A stretch of 31,517 bases of DNA from a virus: the IMG/VR virus record IMGVR_UViG_3300007344_000134, positions 1 through 31,517 of that record. One strand, given 5' to 3'. The position numbers and the translations under genes are program-made. Positions 5,649-12,599 of the stretch are shown here, in pieces. The notes under the pieces were generated by a model, which saw nothing but the letters and a program-made list of their open reading frames with translations, ran no database searches and had not been told where the DNA came from. Every line of letters starts with the position of its first letter. Positions within the stretch are counted from its first letter, which is position 1.

Positions 5649-5969
5649 ATGAAAAAAGAGACCACCATTAACAACGGCAGAACGGTATTCAAGGACGACC
5701 GCACCCCTGAGCAGATGGAAACACATACCGTTTTGATAACGGCCACTGACAAATTCATGTCAGGATGGGGAGGAGCCTCAAACGGCCTTAGCAAATGTGC
5801 ATGGGCAGTTGAACGCAAGAATTGGCGTAAAATGTTGGAATGGGTCGAGAACCGTTCCGACATGAAATATATAAACGTAAATTTCACAGGTAATTGGAGG
5901 CCGCGAAACGCTGCACACGTCCATATCTACGTAGCGAGCAAAGGCGACCATCCAGCGCTAAGAGACTGA
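5649..5969 (+). CDS. Conserved-looking phage protein of unknown function (106 aa)
   Basis: The central DKFMSGWGGASNGLSKCAW segment (residues about 36-54), followed by an ENRSDMKYINVN stretch, resembles small phage proteins that carry a DKF-SGWG motif and a late NRSD motif (memory, not searched). No enzymatic motif is evident. A GC-rich hairpin (5621-5634, CGGCC-ACAA-GGCCG) precedes the gene, and a three-way-junction-like element follows its stop. Confidence 0.65.
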   Translation: MKKETTINNGRTVFKDDRTPEQMETHTVLITATDKFMSGWGGASNGLSKCAWAVERKNWRKMLEWVENRSDMKYINVNFTGNWRPRNAAHVHIYVASKGDHPALRD

Positions 5970-5978
5970 GAAAGGACA

Positions 5979-6027
5979 GCCCCGACCGGAGGACCGGACA
6001 AAATCCCGAGCGATACGGGACCGGGGC
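5979..6027 (+). other. Three-way-junction-like RNA element after a stop codon
   Basis: GCCCCG (5979-5984) pairs with CGGGGC (6022-6027). Inside, CCGG-AGGA-CCGG (5986-5997) forms one hairpin and TCCCG-AGCGATA-CGGGA (6004-6020) another. All bases except a six-base linker and single junction bases are paired or in loops. There is no T tract, so it is not an ordinary terminator. It sits 10 bases after the stop of the upstream gene and about 40 before the next start. Confidence 0.6.
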
Positions 6028-6069
6028 GCAGTAATGAGTAACTAACCACTAACCACAAACCACAACAAC

Positions 6070-6729
6070 ATGAAAACAGAAGTAATAACCCGCGAAATCT
6101 TCACCTTCGAGGAGCTTTCTGAAGATGCCAAGCAAAGGGCCATTGACAACCTGAGAGAGATAAATGTTAATTACGAATGGTGGGACATGACATATGACAA
6201 CCTTCGTGAGCTTGCTGAGATGTGCAATATAGCCGGGTTTGACATTGAAGGGTTCGACCTTGACAGAGCTCAGTCAATAGCACTAAGTGGAAGCGTTGAC
6301 TACGCTGATCTTCAGTCCTTCGCAAGACAGCCCATAAAAGAGGATGGATATAAGCTACTTGATGAGCTGCACAAATTCGCGAAATCGGCACTGATTAAAA
6401 ATCTTTGTCCGGCCATGAGGACGGTAATAGCGACCACGTACGCCCATGGATACCGATTTGAAACAGGAGCAAGTTACGAGCGGACCCGATACGGGTGCAC
6501 GGATGATACCCGCGTAGAAACAGAAGCCAACTATGAAGGAACGTCCGAATTAATGGTCGAACAAACGGAGGAGTGTGCAGAGGCCTGTTCTGAATTTTTG
6601 GAGGAGTTCAAAAACCTTGCTTTCAAAATGCTTTCTGATGAATTCGATTACCTGTATTCAGATGAAGCAGTGAGAGAAGCCATCGAGGCCAACGACTACG
6701 AATTTTTGGAAAACGGGGAGCTTGCATAA
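6070..6729 (+). CDS. Conserved-looking phage protein of unknown function (219 aa)
   Basis: The longest protein of its neighbourhood. It opens with TREIFTFEELSEDAKQRAID and continues LREINVNYEWWDMTYDN, then GFDIEGFDLDRAQSIALSG. The FEELSE-AK-AI start, a YEWWD motif and a FDLDR segment are typical of a family I remember as widespread in Bacteroidota phages and never functionally described. The protein is acidic, mostly helical by composition, with no membrane segment. Upstream leader CACAAACC is present. A 10-bp hairpin follows 7 bases after the stop. Confidence 0.7.
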   Translation: MKTEVITREIFTFEELSEDAKQRAIDNLREINVNYEWWDMTYDNLRELAEMCNIAGFDIEGFDLDRAQSIALSGSVDYADLQSFARQPIKEDGYKLLDELHKFAKSALIKNLCPAMRTVIATTYAHGYRFETGASYERTRYGCTDDTRVETEANYEGTSELMVEQTEECAEACSEFLEEFKNLAFKMLSDEFDYLYSDEAVREAIEANDYEFLENGELA

Positions 6730-6736
6730 AAATACA

Positions 6737-6778
6737 GCCCGGCACCCGATAACGGACACCCGCGAAACGGTGCCGGGC
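6737..6778 (+). other. Long GC-rich intercistronic hairpin
   Basis: GCCCGGCACC (6737-6746) and GGTGCCGGGC (6769-6778) form a perfect 10-bp stem closing a 22-base loop that contains a small CG-ATAA-CG repeat. No T tract follows (CAATACCAC), so termination is doubtful; it may stabilise the upstream message or mark a processing site. It stands between two genes of the same unit. Confidence 0.65.
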
Positions 6779-6818
6779 CAATACCACTACCAACAAAGAA
6801 CCAACAAACAGCCACACC

Positions 6819-7064
6819 ATGAATGTCAATTCAATCAAAATAGGGGACACTCTTAAACACCCATACTTCAGCTTAAGCGGGATAGTCACCGAAATCGGGG
6901 AACCTGAAAGCACAGGACAAGGAACAGACTTTAAACCCGTGAAACTGAAACCACTGAAAGGTTCAGGCCCGGACTATAATGAGTGCATCACCTCATTTAC
7001 CCTTACGTTTCACGAAGACGAAAACGGGGATTATACACATCAAGGACTCTTGAAAGTCAACTGA
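6819..7064 (+). CDS. Small beta-rich protein of unknown function (81 aa)
   Basis: The start MNVNSIKIGDTLKHPYFSLSGIVTEIGEPE suggests a small barrel like those of SH3/KOW type (IKIGD-L-HP, then a G-V-EI strand). The C-terminal half alternates charged and hydrophobic residues (FTLTFHEDENGDYTHQGLLKVN). No family assigned. The leader is CA-rich (CAACAAACAGCCACACC). Confidence 0.6.
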   Translation: MNVNSIKIGDTLKHPYFSLSGIVTEIGEPESTGQGTDFKPVKLKPLKGSGPDYNECITSFTLTFHEDENGDYTHQGLLKVN

Positions 7065-7086
7065 TAACCACCAACAACGCTACACC

Positions 7087-7311
7087 ATGAAAGCAACAGT
7101 CAAGACCATTAAAGGAACACCGGGAACGGCAGTCTTCAATGCCAACCTGAGAAGCTACGCAGCCGACAACCTGAAGGGATACAGGCAGCTCAAATTCAAC
7201 GAGACACTGAAGGGCAAACAGGCCGCACACGTTGTCCATATCAAAGGACGATACTTCAGGGGCGAATGGTCGGGATACGTTTCACAGGTCGTGACCACCT
7301 TTTACAAGTAA
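7087..7311 (+). CDS. Small basic protein of unknown function (74 aa)
   Basis: A basic protein with strand-like segments (MKATVKTIKGTPGTAVFNA, HVVHIKGRYFRGEW, YVSQVVTTFYK). Leader of the CA-rich kind (CCACCAACAACGC). A hairpin GGGC-AGCC-GCCC (7321-7332) lies 9 bases after its stop. No family recognised. Confidence 0.6.
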   Translation: MKATVKTIKGTPGTAVFNANLRSYAADNLKGYRQLKFNETLKGKQAAHVVHIKGRYFRGEWSGYVSQVVTTFYK

Positions 7312-7351
7312 ACAACAACCGGGCAGCCGCCCATAAAAACCACAACCAACA

Positions 7352-7684
7352 ATGAAAAAAGTAAGAGCAATTTTCGACAACGGAGGACAAACATTCGACC
7401 GCTACACCGTCATCTTTTCGGATGGGGAAATGATAGGGGCAAGTGAACATCCGTTCAGCCCGGCCGGGTTCGGTCAACATACGGGCAACCTGATCGACAA
7501 CTACCAACGGAATGCATGGGGAGGACGGGGAACAGACCGACCGACCAACAAGCGAGAAATCAACCGATGGATAACGGTAGACATTCAGAACTTCAAAAAG
7601 AGCAGGAACATAGGCAAGCTCATAAAGTTCGAGCAATTACCGGAGGACGTGCAAAAATTCGTTCAACAGGAATTAACGGAGTGA
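7352..7684 (+). CDS. Conserved-looking phage protein with a DNGG-x-FDRYTV motif (110 aa)
   Basis: The N-terminus (AIFDNGGQTFDRYTVIFSDG, residues 6-25) followed by SEHPFSPAGFGQHTG is a pattern I remember from many Bacteroidota phage and plasmid proteins of unknown function. The C-terminus holds a KLIKFEQLPEDVQKFV helix. Soluble, no catalytic motif recognised. Leader CACAACCAACA lies immediately upstream. Confidence 0.65.
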   Translation: MKKVRAIFDNGGQTFDRYTVIFSDGEMIGASEHPFSPAGFGQHTGNLIDNYQRNAWGGRGTDRPTNKREINRWITVDIQNFKKSRNIGKLIKFEQLPEDVQKFVQQELTE

Positions 7685-7689
7685 ACACC

Positions 7690-7938
7690 ATGAAAACAAC
7701 AGCCGCAACCACAGCCCTACTGTTAGCCCTTGCCGTGACATCCGCACAGGCACAGACACAGGAACCGACAACGGCCCCACCGGACAGCACAACAGGCAGT
7801 TCCATCCGTTGGGAAGGTCGCAAGTTCGAGCCCATCTACCAAACACCGAGCGGAGGCCTGTTCCTTGCGAGGACCAACAGGCAGGGGATCTATTATCGGA
7901 AATTCATCAAAGACGAACCAACAACCAACAAGCCATGA
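7690..7938 (+). CDS. Small exported protein (82 aa), paralogous to the protein at 13436
   Basis: Residues 1-22 form a classical signal peptide (positive start, hydrophobic core ATTALLLALAVTS, AQAQ cleavage site). The mature part is a Thr/Pro-rich linker followed by a compact domain ending GGLFLARTNRQGIYYRKF. The same arrangement, with LYIGVISKNGNYYRRY, occurs in the protein at 13436-13759. An export signal on an early phage protein points to an envelope role such as superinfection exclusion, which is inference. The start at 7690 lies 5 bases after the previous stop; the end overlaps the next start (ATGA). Confidence 0.65.
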   Translation: MKTTAATTALLLALAVTSAQAQTQEPTTAPPDSTTGSSIRWEGRKFEPIYQTPSGGLFLARTNRQGIYYRKFIKDEPTTNKP

Positions 7939-8171
7939 GTGAAATCAGAGTTCAACAAACAAACGAGAAAATCGGATACCCTGAAGGGAAGATATTTTGG
8001 GAACCATTGAAAGGCTGGACAAGCCAATTAATGAAAAACCTTTACAAGCAAGGCTACAGGGCCTGCAAATCCGGGTCCGCTCACATCCTGAAAGACAAGC
8101 AGGGCACAGAAGTTTGCAAAGGTTATTCATGGGAGGGCTTGTTACTTGAAGCCGCCCTGATAATGAGATGA
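7935..8171 (+). CDS. Unknown protein (78 aa)
   Basis: Starts within an ATGA overlap after an ACCAACAACCAACAAGCC leader that also encodes the C-terminus of the preceding protein. The protein is basic (EKIGYPEGKIFWEPLKGW, then QLMKNLYKQGYRACKSGSAHIL). No family recognised. Its stop lies in ATGA followed by a new CA-rich leader. Confidence 0.55.
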   Translation: MSEIRVQQTNEKIGYPEGKIFWEPLKGWTSQLMKNLYKQGYRACKSGSAHILKDKQGTEVCKGYSWEGLLLEAALIMR

Positions 8172-8194
8172 CCAACCAACAACGCCAACAAGCC

Positions 8195-8503
8195 ATGAAG
8201 ACAATAGACGGCAGCAGACAATGGACGGTGACACCCGCCCCGGAATCCCCGGAGGACCACCGAACGGACACCCAGTTAATGGAACAGCTCAACACGGACT
8301 ATTTCAGGGAACACGGAAAGACGGTCCGGGCATTGTGCGAATCAATGGGCCTAACATTCATAGGAAGTTGGGGCGCATCTATCCAACGCCCGTCCAACAA
8401 CAGGAACAGGCCCTTTGGCCGGATACCGTTCACGGGCCAACACCCGGACGGACGGCGAGAGGAGTTTTTTTTGATCGTACGCATAAAGACCAACAAGCCA
8501 TGA
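8195..8503 (+). CDS. Unknown protein (102 aa)
   Basis: Two starts are possible: ATG 8168 (overlapping the previous stop) and ATG 8195, after the recurrent CCAACAAGCC leader. The second is preferred because the first would translate the leader itself into NQQ-type residues. The protein has a polar N-terminus, then an acidic helix (DTQLMEQLNTDYFREHGKTV) and a basic C-terminal part. Unknown function; possibly nucleic-acid binding from its Arg-rich end. Confidence 0.55.
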   Translation: MKTIDGSRQWTVTPAPESPEDHRTDTQLMEQLNTDYFREHGKTVRALCESMGLTFIGSWGASIQRPSNNRNRPFGRIPFTGQHPDGRREEFFLIVRIKTNKP

Positions 8504-8661
8504 CCACCACCAGACAGACATTCCACATCTACAATCGAAGAGGATGCCTACTTGCTATGCACGTATGCGAGACAACCGAACAGGCACAGGCAGCGGCCCA
8601 GTCCAAATATCCCAATAGGCAAACATTCGTTAGACCATCGGGCAGCAGATGGGCAACGTAA
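8500..8661 (+). CDS. Small unknown protein (53 aa)
   Basis: Starts in ATGA overlap after the CCAACAAGCC leader. The protein begins MTTTRQTFHIYNRRGCLL and has a helix rich in A, Q and E followed by a basic tail. No family recognised. Last gene before the promoter at 8712. Confidence 0.5.
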   Translation: MTTTRQTFHIYNRRGCLLAMHVCETTEQAQAAAQSKYPNRQTFVRPSGSRWAT

Positions 8662-8711
8662 GTAAATGACATTGCGCGAAAATTTTTTTTCTTTAGCTTA
8701 AAAGAATTTCC

Positions 8712-8741
8712 TTGCATATCTTAAAAGAATAACTACCTTTG
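8712..8741 (+). promoter_or_regulatory. Bacteroidota-type promoter
   Basis: TTG (8712-8714), 19-base spacer with TTAAAA, TACCTTTG (8734-8741). An A/T tract lies upstream (8680-8700). Start predicted near 8747, giving a leader of about 30 bases made almost wholly of CAACCAACAA-type sequence before ATG 8778. Confidence 0.8.
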
Positions 8742-8777
8742 GCAGCACATAACACAACCAACCAACAACCACAAACC

Positions 8778-9026
8778 ATGAAAGCCAACACCTACAAAAT
8801 GAGAGCCGAAGGGGCATGGGACGTTGCCCGCTTCATCGGGGCAACAGCCGGACAGCTCTCAAAATTCAAGATGGAAACCATAGGCCACGGCCCGGACGTG
8901 ACACTTGAATTTACCACCGTTCACTCGCGAGCCAACATTCAGAAAGCTCTTTCAATGTTAGACGATGCTCATGTGATGAGCCAAACATTGGCCCTCAAAC
9001 GGGACTACACAGGCGAGCGCATTTAA
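8778..9026 (+). CDS. Unknown protein (82 aa)
   Basis: ATG 8778 follows CCAACAACCACAAACC; the upstream in-frame TTG (8739) is part of the promoter. A small basic protein with a WDVARFIGATAGQL helix and an IQKALSMLDDAHVMSQTLALK helix. No family recognised. First gene of a new unit. Confidence 0.6.
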   Translation: MKANTYKMRAEGAWDVARFIGATAGQLSKFKMETIGHGPDVTLEFTTVHSRANIQKALSMLDDAHVMSQTLALKRDYTGERI

Positions 9027-9052
9027 CCAATTCAACCAACAACCACAACGCC

Positions 9053-9358
9053 ATGAACCACTACACAGGCACAGACTATCTGATTGACAACGAGAATGGG
9101 ACATTCGGAACCGAGAACGACTACGGAGTAATTGAGGACGGACTGACATTTGAACAGGCAAAGGAGCGTTCCTTAAAGTACAAACTTGGATATTCCGACC
9201 TCCTTGTTGACTGCCAGACATTTGACGACTACAAAACAATCGGTTCAGAGATTCAGCGAATGCGAAGGCTTTACAACACAATAAAAGAGCGGTCAAAGTA
9301 TCTCAAGAGAGCATTAACACCTGAACAGGCCGCCATCGCAGAGGCTTACAACTTTTAA
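9053..9358 (+). CDS. Unknown protein (101 aa)
   Basis: Acidic N-terminal half (TDYLIDNENGTFGTENDYGVIEDG) and a basic helical C-terminal half (IQRMRRLYNTIKERSKYLKRAL). Leader CAACCAACAACCACAACGCC. Its stop overlaps a further ATG (TAATG at 9356). No family recognised. Confidence 0.6.
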   Translation: MNHYTGTDYLIDNENGTFGTENDYGVIEDGLTFEQAKERSLKYKLGYSDLLVDCQTFDDYKTIGSEIQRMRRLYNTIKERSKYLKRALTPEQAAIAEAYNF

Positions 9359-9378
9359 TGAACCAACAACCACAAACC

Positions 9379-10008
9379 ATGAAAAAGGAAAACTTCGAGA
9401 AACTCATTCAGGCAGTAACAGGCCGTCCTCTTGAGATTATCACAGAGGACAACGAGATCCAACTGCAAACAGAGTATTGCATAGCTCACAGGAACATAGA
9501 GGGCACTGACAACTATGTTCGATTTTATTGGAAAACACCAAAGAAACAAGACAACATCATGCGATCATTCATTACCGCCTTTGCGTCAAAGTACACGCAG
9601 CCGAACCCGGCCAAATACGGACCGAACGACTGGAATCCCGACCGCAAGACATGGGACCAGATGACCGGCAGGGAGCGAACTATGGCCTATTACCACCACA
9701 GGAGCTATATGTACACCAAGGAGCAACTACTCAAACAGGTAGAAGCCAACTTCGGTACACCTCAAATGGGAACCGCCATGATGCGCTACGGTTTCTACCT
9801 TACAGACTACGGGTTTGGAACCTTCGTCTTGTTCGGAGGGCAGCACGTTGAGAAGGCTGTTATGAGGATGCGCGAGTATCTGAAATTGGAAAACATCCCT
9901 TACCGGAACGAGCTTTCGGACGCAAGATGGGTGCTCCGTTTTGTCCTCAACATGGGGCGACCGATACACGAGAAGATCCTGACCAAGTTTAACGCAACAA
10001 TCAATTAA
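9379..10008 (+). CDS. Unknown protein (209 aa)
   Basis: One of the larger proteins of the block. Soluble; features include EKLIQAVTGRPLEIIT near the start, a Trp/Pro-rich middle (YGPNDWNPDRKTWDQMTGRER) and a C-terminal half with QMGTAMMRYGFYLTDYGFG and FGGQHVEKAVMRMREYL. ATG 9379 follows CAACAACCACAAACC; ATG 9358 upstream would only add MNQQPQT from the leader. No family recognised. A short hairpin (10012-10023) follows the stop. Confidence 0.6.
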   Translation: MKKENFEKLIQAVTGRPLEIITEDNEIQLQTEYCIAHRNIEGTDNYVRFYWKTPKKQDNIMRSFITAFASKYTQPNPAKYGPNDWNPDRKTWDQMTGRERTMAYYHHRSYMYTKEQLLKQVEANFGTPQMGTAMMRYGFYLTDYGFGTFVLFGGQHVEKAVMRMREYLKLENIPYRNELSDARWVLRFVLNMGRPIHEKILTKFNATIN

Positions 10009-10038
10009 CCCGGCCAACAGGCCACAAACCAAACGGTC

Positions 10039-10326
10039 ATGAAGACTACAGCCAACATTCACCCCCACAACGAGGCCGCTATCAAGAGCCTTGTTCAAGA
10101 CGACATCCCACATAGCAGCATTCACGGGCAACGCCTTGCAGCCCTTCATAGGTTGATACAGATAAAAGGCCAGCCGATAACATCGGAGGACTATCTGAAC
10201 GGGCACAGAGCCATGAAACTACCATCGGGCGACATGATAGCCATCATTCACAACCCAGCAAGGCCCGGAAACTTTTTCCCGTGCCAAATCAAGTCAGTCA
10301 TACTTTCTGAACTGACAACGCCATGA
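10039..10326 (+). CDS. Unknown protein (95 aa)
   Basis: His-rich N-terminal half (NIHPHNEAAIKSLVQDDIPHSSIHG) and a C-terminal beta-like half (MKLPSGDMIAIIHNPARPG). The leader includes CACAAACCAAACGG after a GGCC-AACA-GGCC hairpin. Overlaps the next gene by ATGA. Unknown function. Confidence 0.55.
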   Translation: MKTTANIHPHNEAAIKSLVQDDIPHSSIHGQRLAALHRLIQIKGQPITSEDYLNGHRAMKLPSGDMIAIIHNPARPGNFFPCQIKSVILSELTTP

Positions 10327-10505
10327 GCCAACACCTAAGACCCACATCGACCCGCATACGGACACCCTCCGGAGCTATCCGATACAGGCCAACAATAGTG
10401 GACATCACGAACAGGCCACACCGCAAGACTTACGTGGGAACGCCACAGATAAGGGCAGGGACAGCGAAAGCCATCGCGGATGCCTATGTATCGGCCAACA
10501 AGTAG
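10323..10505 (+). CDS. Small basic protein (60 aa)
   Basis: Starts in an ATGA overlap. Rich in Arg, Thr and Pro (TRIRTPSGAIRYRPTIVD), ending in an alanine-rich helix (GTAKAIADAYVSANK). The charge suggests nucleic-acid contact, without proof. It ends in TAG, and a GCCC-GTTAGA-GGGC hairpin (10509-10522) follows. Confidence 0.5.
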   Translation: MSQHLRPTSTRIRTPSGAIRYRPTIVDITNRPHRKTYVGTPQIRAGTAKAIADAYVSANK

Positions 10506-10549
10506 AAAGCCCGTTAGAGGGCCGGAAATCAAGTCAACCAACAATCAAG

Positions 10550-10573
10550 CACTTAAAAGCAACCACGACATGA
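10550..10573 (+). repeat. Leader repeat, copy 1 (identical to 10840-10863)
   Basis: Twenty-four bases running from CACTTAAAAGC through the ATGA of the gene at 10570 are repeated without change upstream of and into the next gene (10840-10863). The preceding TCAACCAACA stretch is also shared. This points to recent duplication or to selection on the translation start region. Confidence 0.7.
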
Positions 10574-10809
10574 ATCAGCAACAATTAGCCACCGAGATTA
10601 AGGCCGCGACAGGGGCCACCTACTCAATTCAGGGATGGAATATCTACCTGAAATCATCAGAGGACATTGCCGAAAAGGTGGTTTCCATACTCAATGACCT
10701 TAACGAGAAGCACGACATGGGATATAAGCGATTCGGGAAGGTGAAAAAAGATTCGGGTAGGGTATTGATAACGTCCGTTCCATTCGGTATTGCCCTGACC
10801 ATCAATTAA
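10570..10809 (+). CDS. Unknown protein (79 aa)
   Basis: Start at 10570 after the repeated leader. The protein (MNQQQLATEIKAATGATYSI start, then EDIAEKVVSILNDLNEKHDMG) alternates helices and strands and could be a small alpha/beta fold. No family recognised. Confidence 0.55.
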   Translation: MNQQQLATEIKAATGATYSIQGWNIYLKSSEDIAEKVVSILNDLNEKHDMGYKRFGKVKKDSGRVLITSVPFGIALTIN

Positions 10810-10839
10810 CCAACACAAGCCAATTCAACCAACAGTCAA

Positions 10840-10863
10840 CACTTAAAAGCAACCACGACATGA
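10840..10863 (+). repeat. Leader repeat, copy 2 (identical to 10550-10573)
   Basis: Second copy, exactly 290 bases after the first. The proteins that follow are different, so only the leader is shared. Confidence 0.7.
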
Positions 10864-11051
10864 GAGTAATTAAAAGAGCGAATTTGCCGACATCACTCAA
10901 TTTGAACGGGAAGACCTACAAACGGGGAACCAAAACAACCAACAGCGTAATTGTGGAAGTTTTGCGCGGCAAGATGAAAAAAGTTGAAGACTTGCGCGGT
11001 AAGCCATATCAACCGAGAGTTCACTACTTCAACCCATCAAGCCATGAATGA
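10860..11051 (+). CDS. Small basic protein (63 aa)
   Basis: Lys/Arg-rich and probably beta-rich (MRVIKRANLPTSLNLNGKTY, then NSVIVEVLRGKMKKVEDL). It ends overlapping the next gene by 8 bases. No family recognised; the charge would allow nucleic-acid binding. Confidence 0.5.
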   Translation: MRVIKRANLPTSLNLNGKTYKRGTKTTNSVIVEVLRGKMKKVEDLRGKPYQPRVHYFNPSSHE

Positions 11052-11310
11052 AGCAGTGATAGACCTCTTTATATCTATTCTTATCCGCAAACACAAGCCA
11101 TTAAGACACAGGATAGGAATACATGAAAATTCATATTGTCTCGTCAGGTCACATCCTAAAGGCGATGATGTTCTCATGGCGAAAACCATTACCGACCCCA
11201 TTCAATTCAAAGAAGAGGTGGAGAACATCGCAAAGATTTTCAACGCAACCATCATTGAAGAAACAACCACTAAACACCAACACCATGAACAACAACAGCA
11301 GAACACTTGA
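11044..11310 (+). CDS. Unknown protein (88 aa)
   Basis: ATG 11044 follows CCATCAAGCC. Basic and His-rich (IRKHKPLRHRIGIHENSY), then a helix (DPIQFKEEVENIAKIFNATI). The final residues (TTKHQHHEQQQQNT) are encoded by the CA-rich leader of the next gene, which starts at 11285 in another frame. No family recognised. Confidence 0.5.
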   Translation: MNEAVIDLFISILIRKHKPLRHRIGIHENSYCLVRSHPKGDDVLMAKTITDPIQFKEEVENIAKIFNATIIEETTTKHQHHEQQQQNT

Positions 11311-11878
11311 CTACGCATGCAACAACGGACTGTTTGCCGTAGAGACAACATCCGAAGCCAACGGATACCCGGCCAACTTGCGCCAAGCCCTCACATTCGA
11401 CACCATTACAGACCTTTTAGTTTGCTCCGATGAACTGACCAAATCAGGGCATTCCGTCACGGAGCTTTTGCTCCACAAGCGGGACGGCTGGCAGCTTTGG
11501 CACAGGAGAGCCACAAGTATCGACCATAGAATGTTCCGAAAGGCAACAGACAGCGAATCTGTTTTGGAGGTCAACATATCCGATGATGACAACGAGGTGG
11601 CTTTCGACCTGATTGCACAGGGCCGGACATTCACCGACCTCGAGGAGATGAGAAGGGCAATCGATAACGTGGAAACCTTCAAAGACGAACTGGAGAACAT
11701 CCTCTCAGAAGTTGAGGACAAGGGACTGACAGAGGCCACCGTGTTCTATGACCCAAACAACTACGCTATCAGGTATTGGGCCGACAACGAGACCATAGGA
11801 TACAGCCATGACACCCACACCTACCAAGTGGCCCTGATGGTGGACTGGAAAGAAGAGGACGAGGAGGACAACGATTGA
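11285..11878 (+). CDS. Unknown acidic protein (197 aa)
   Basis: Start ATG 11285 after CTAAACACCAACACC; upstream in-frame ATGs read through the preceding gene and are not used. The protein is acidic with a long charged helix (TDLEEMRRAIDNVETFKDEL) and a strongly acidic end (DWKEEDEEDND). No cysteine zinc motif, no membrane segment. An acidic tail can mimic DNA or bind basic partners, but this is only a possibility. Confidence 0.6.
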   Translation: MNNNSRTLDYACNNGLFAVETTSEANGYPANLRQALTFDTITDLLVCSDELTKSGHSVTELLLHKRDGWQLWHRRATSIDHRMFRKATDSESVLEVNISDDDNEVAFDLIAQGRTFTDLEEMRRAIDNVETFKDELENILSEVEDKGLTEATVFYDPNNYAIRYWADNETIGYSHDTHTYQVALMVDWKEEDEEDND

Positions 11879-11885
11879 CAGACAT

Positions 11886-11941
11886 GGTTGACACGCTACG
11901 CGGTTGACCGGGGCGGGACAACGGTTGAGACACCCGCCCGA
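11886..11941 (+). other. Intergenic element with three GGTTGA words and a GC hairpin
   Basis: GGTTGA occurs at 11886, 11902 and 11923. GGGCGGG (11911-11917) and CCCGCCC (11933-11939) form a 7-bp stem whose 15-base loop holds the third GGTTGA. No T tract follows. The element lies directly after a stop codon, like those at 5979 and 6737. Confidence 0.5.
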
Positions 11942-11979
11942 AACCACACCTTAACCAAACAACCCAAAAACAACCAACA

Positions 11980-12471
11980 ATGAGAGCAGAAATCAATTTC
12001 ACCCGAAAGGGCAACTACATCGGGCGCAGCGGACACGCCACCATGCACGGCCTTGATATACTGACAACGACCAACCAACGGAACGTTGTGCTGTCCCCTA
12101 TAAACAGCCGAGGCCCAGCACAGTCAACATTCTACGAGATCCCCAAAGAAGACATACCCAACATCGTAGAGGCATTGACCAACGCAATGGGGCAGGACTG
12201 GCCGAGGTATTTCCACGTAGGAACAGAAGACGGTGTATCGTTAGGAGTCATCCGAGGGAAAGACAACGATGAACTCAACACCAAGCTCCAACAAGCGCTT
12301 CTCAATGGACTTGCAGCGGAGGCCGTCAAGTACGAGAAAGTTGACTTTAAGTTTTGGGAGAAGGAACATTCGACCGATGTTGAAGTGAGCTGGCTCCCGA
12401 ACGGTAGCGGATTGGGCGACATCCTCAAACAGAAACGAATAGTAATCACCTACACATTCATGCAGCCATGA
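11980..12471 (+). CDS. Unknown protein (163 aa)
   Basis: Start after a CCAACA leader. The protein has a basic N-terminus (MRAEINFTRKGNYIGRSGHA), a helix VEALTNAMGQDWPRYFHVG, and a segment DELNTKLQQALLNGLAAEAV, with beta strands near the end (RIVITYTFMQP). No family recognised. Ends in an ATGA-type junction, although the frame that follows is probably only leader. Confidence 0.6.
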   Translation: MRAEINFTRKGNYIGRSGHATMHGLDILTTTNQRNVVLSPINSRGPAQSTFYEIPKEDIPNIVEALTNAMGQDWPRYFHVGTEDGVSLGVIRGKDNDELNTKLQQALLNGLAAEAVKYEKVDFKFWEKEHSTDVEVSWLPNGSGLGDILKQKRIVITYTFMQP

Positions 12472-12570
12472 ACCACGAACAGACAACCACCGCACAGGCA
12501 CACCGAACAAGGTCCGAGGCCAAGTTCTCAGAGATGTTCTTTCGGGCAGCATCCCGCGCAAAAAGTATTC

Positions 12571-12594
12571 ACCAACAATCCAAAAAACCAACAA
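12571..12594 (+). repeat. CA-rich leader repeat, copy 1 (identical to 13407-13430)
   Basis: Twenty-four bases (starting ACCAACAATCC and ending ACCAACAA) are identical upstream of the genes at 12600 and 13436, both of which encode exported proteins starting MKK. Confidence 0.65.
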
Positions 12595-12599
12595 CCAAC

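Noticed and set aside
6070-6729. Antitoxin of a toxin-antitoxin pair
   Set aside because: I have a faint memory of such a label on similar proteins, but no toxin-like partner adjoins and no DNA-binding motif is visible.
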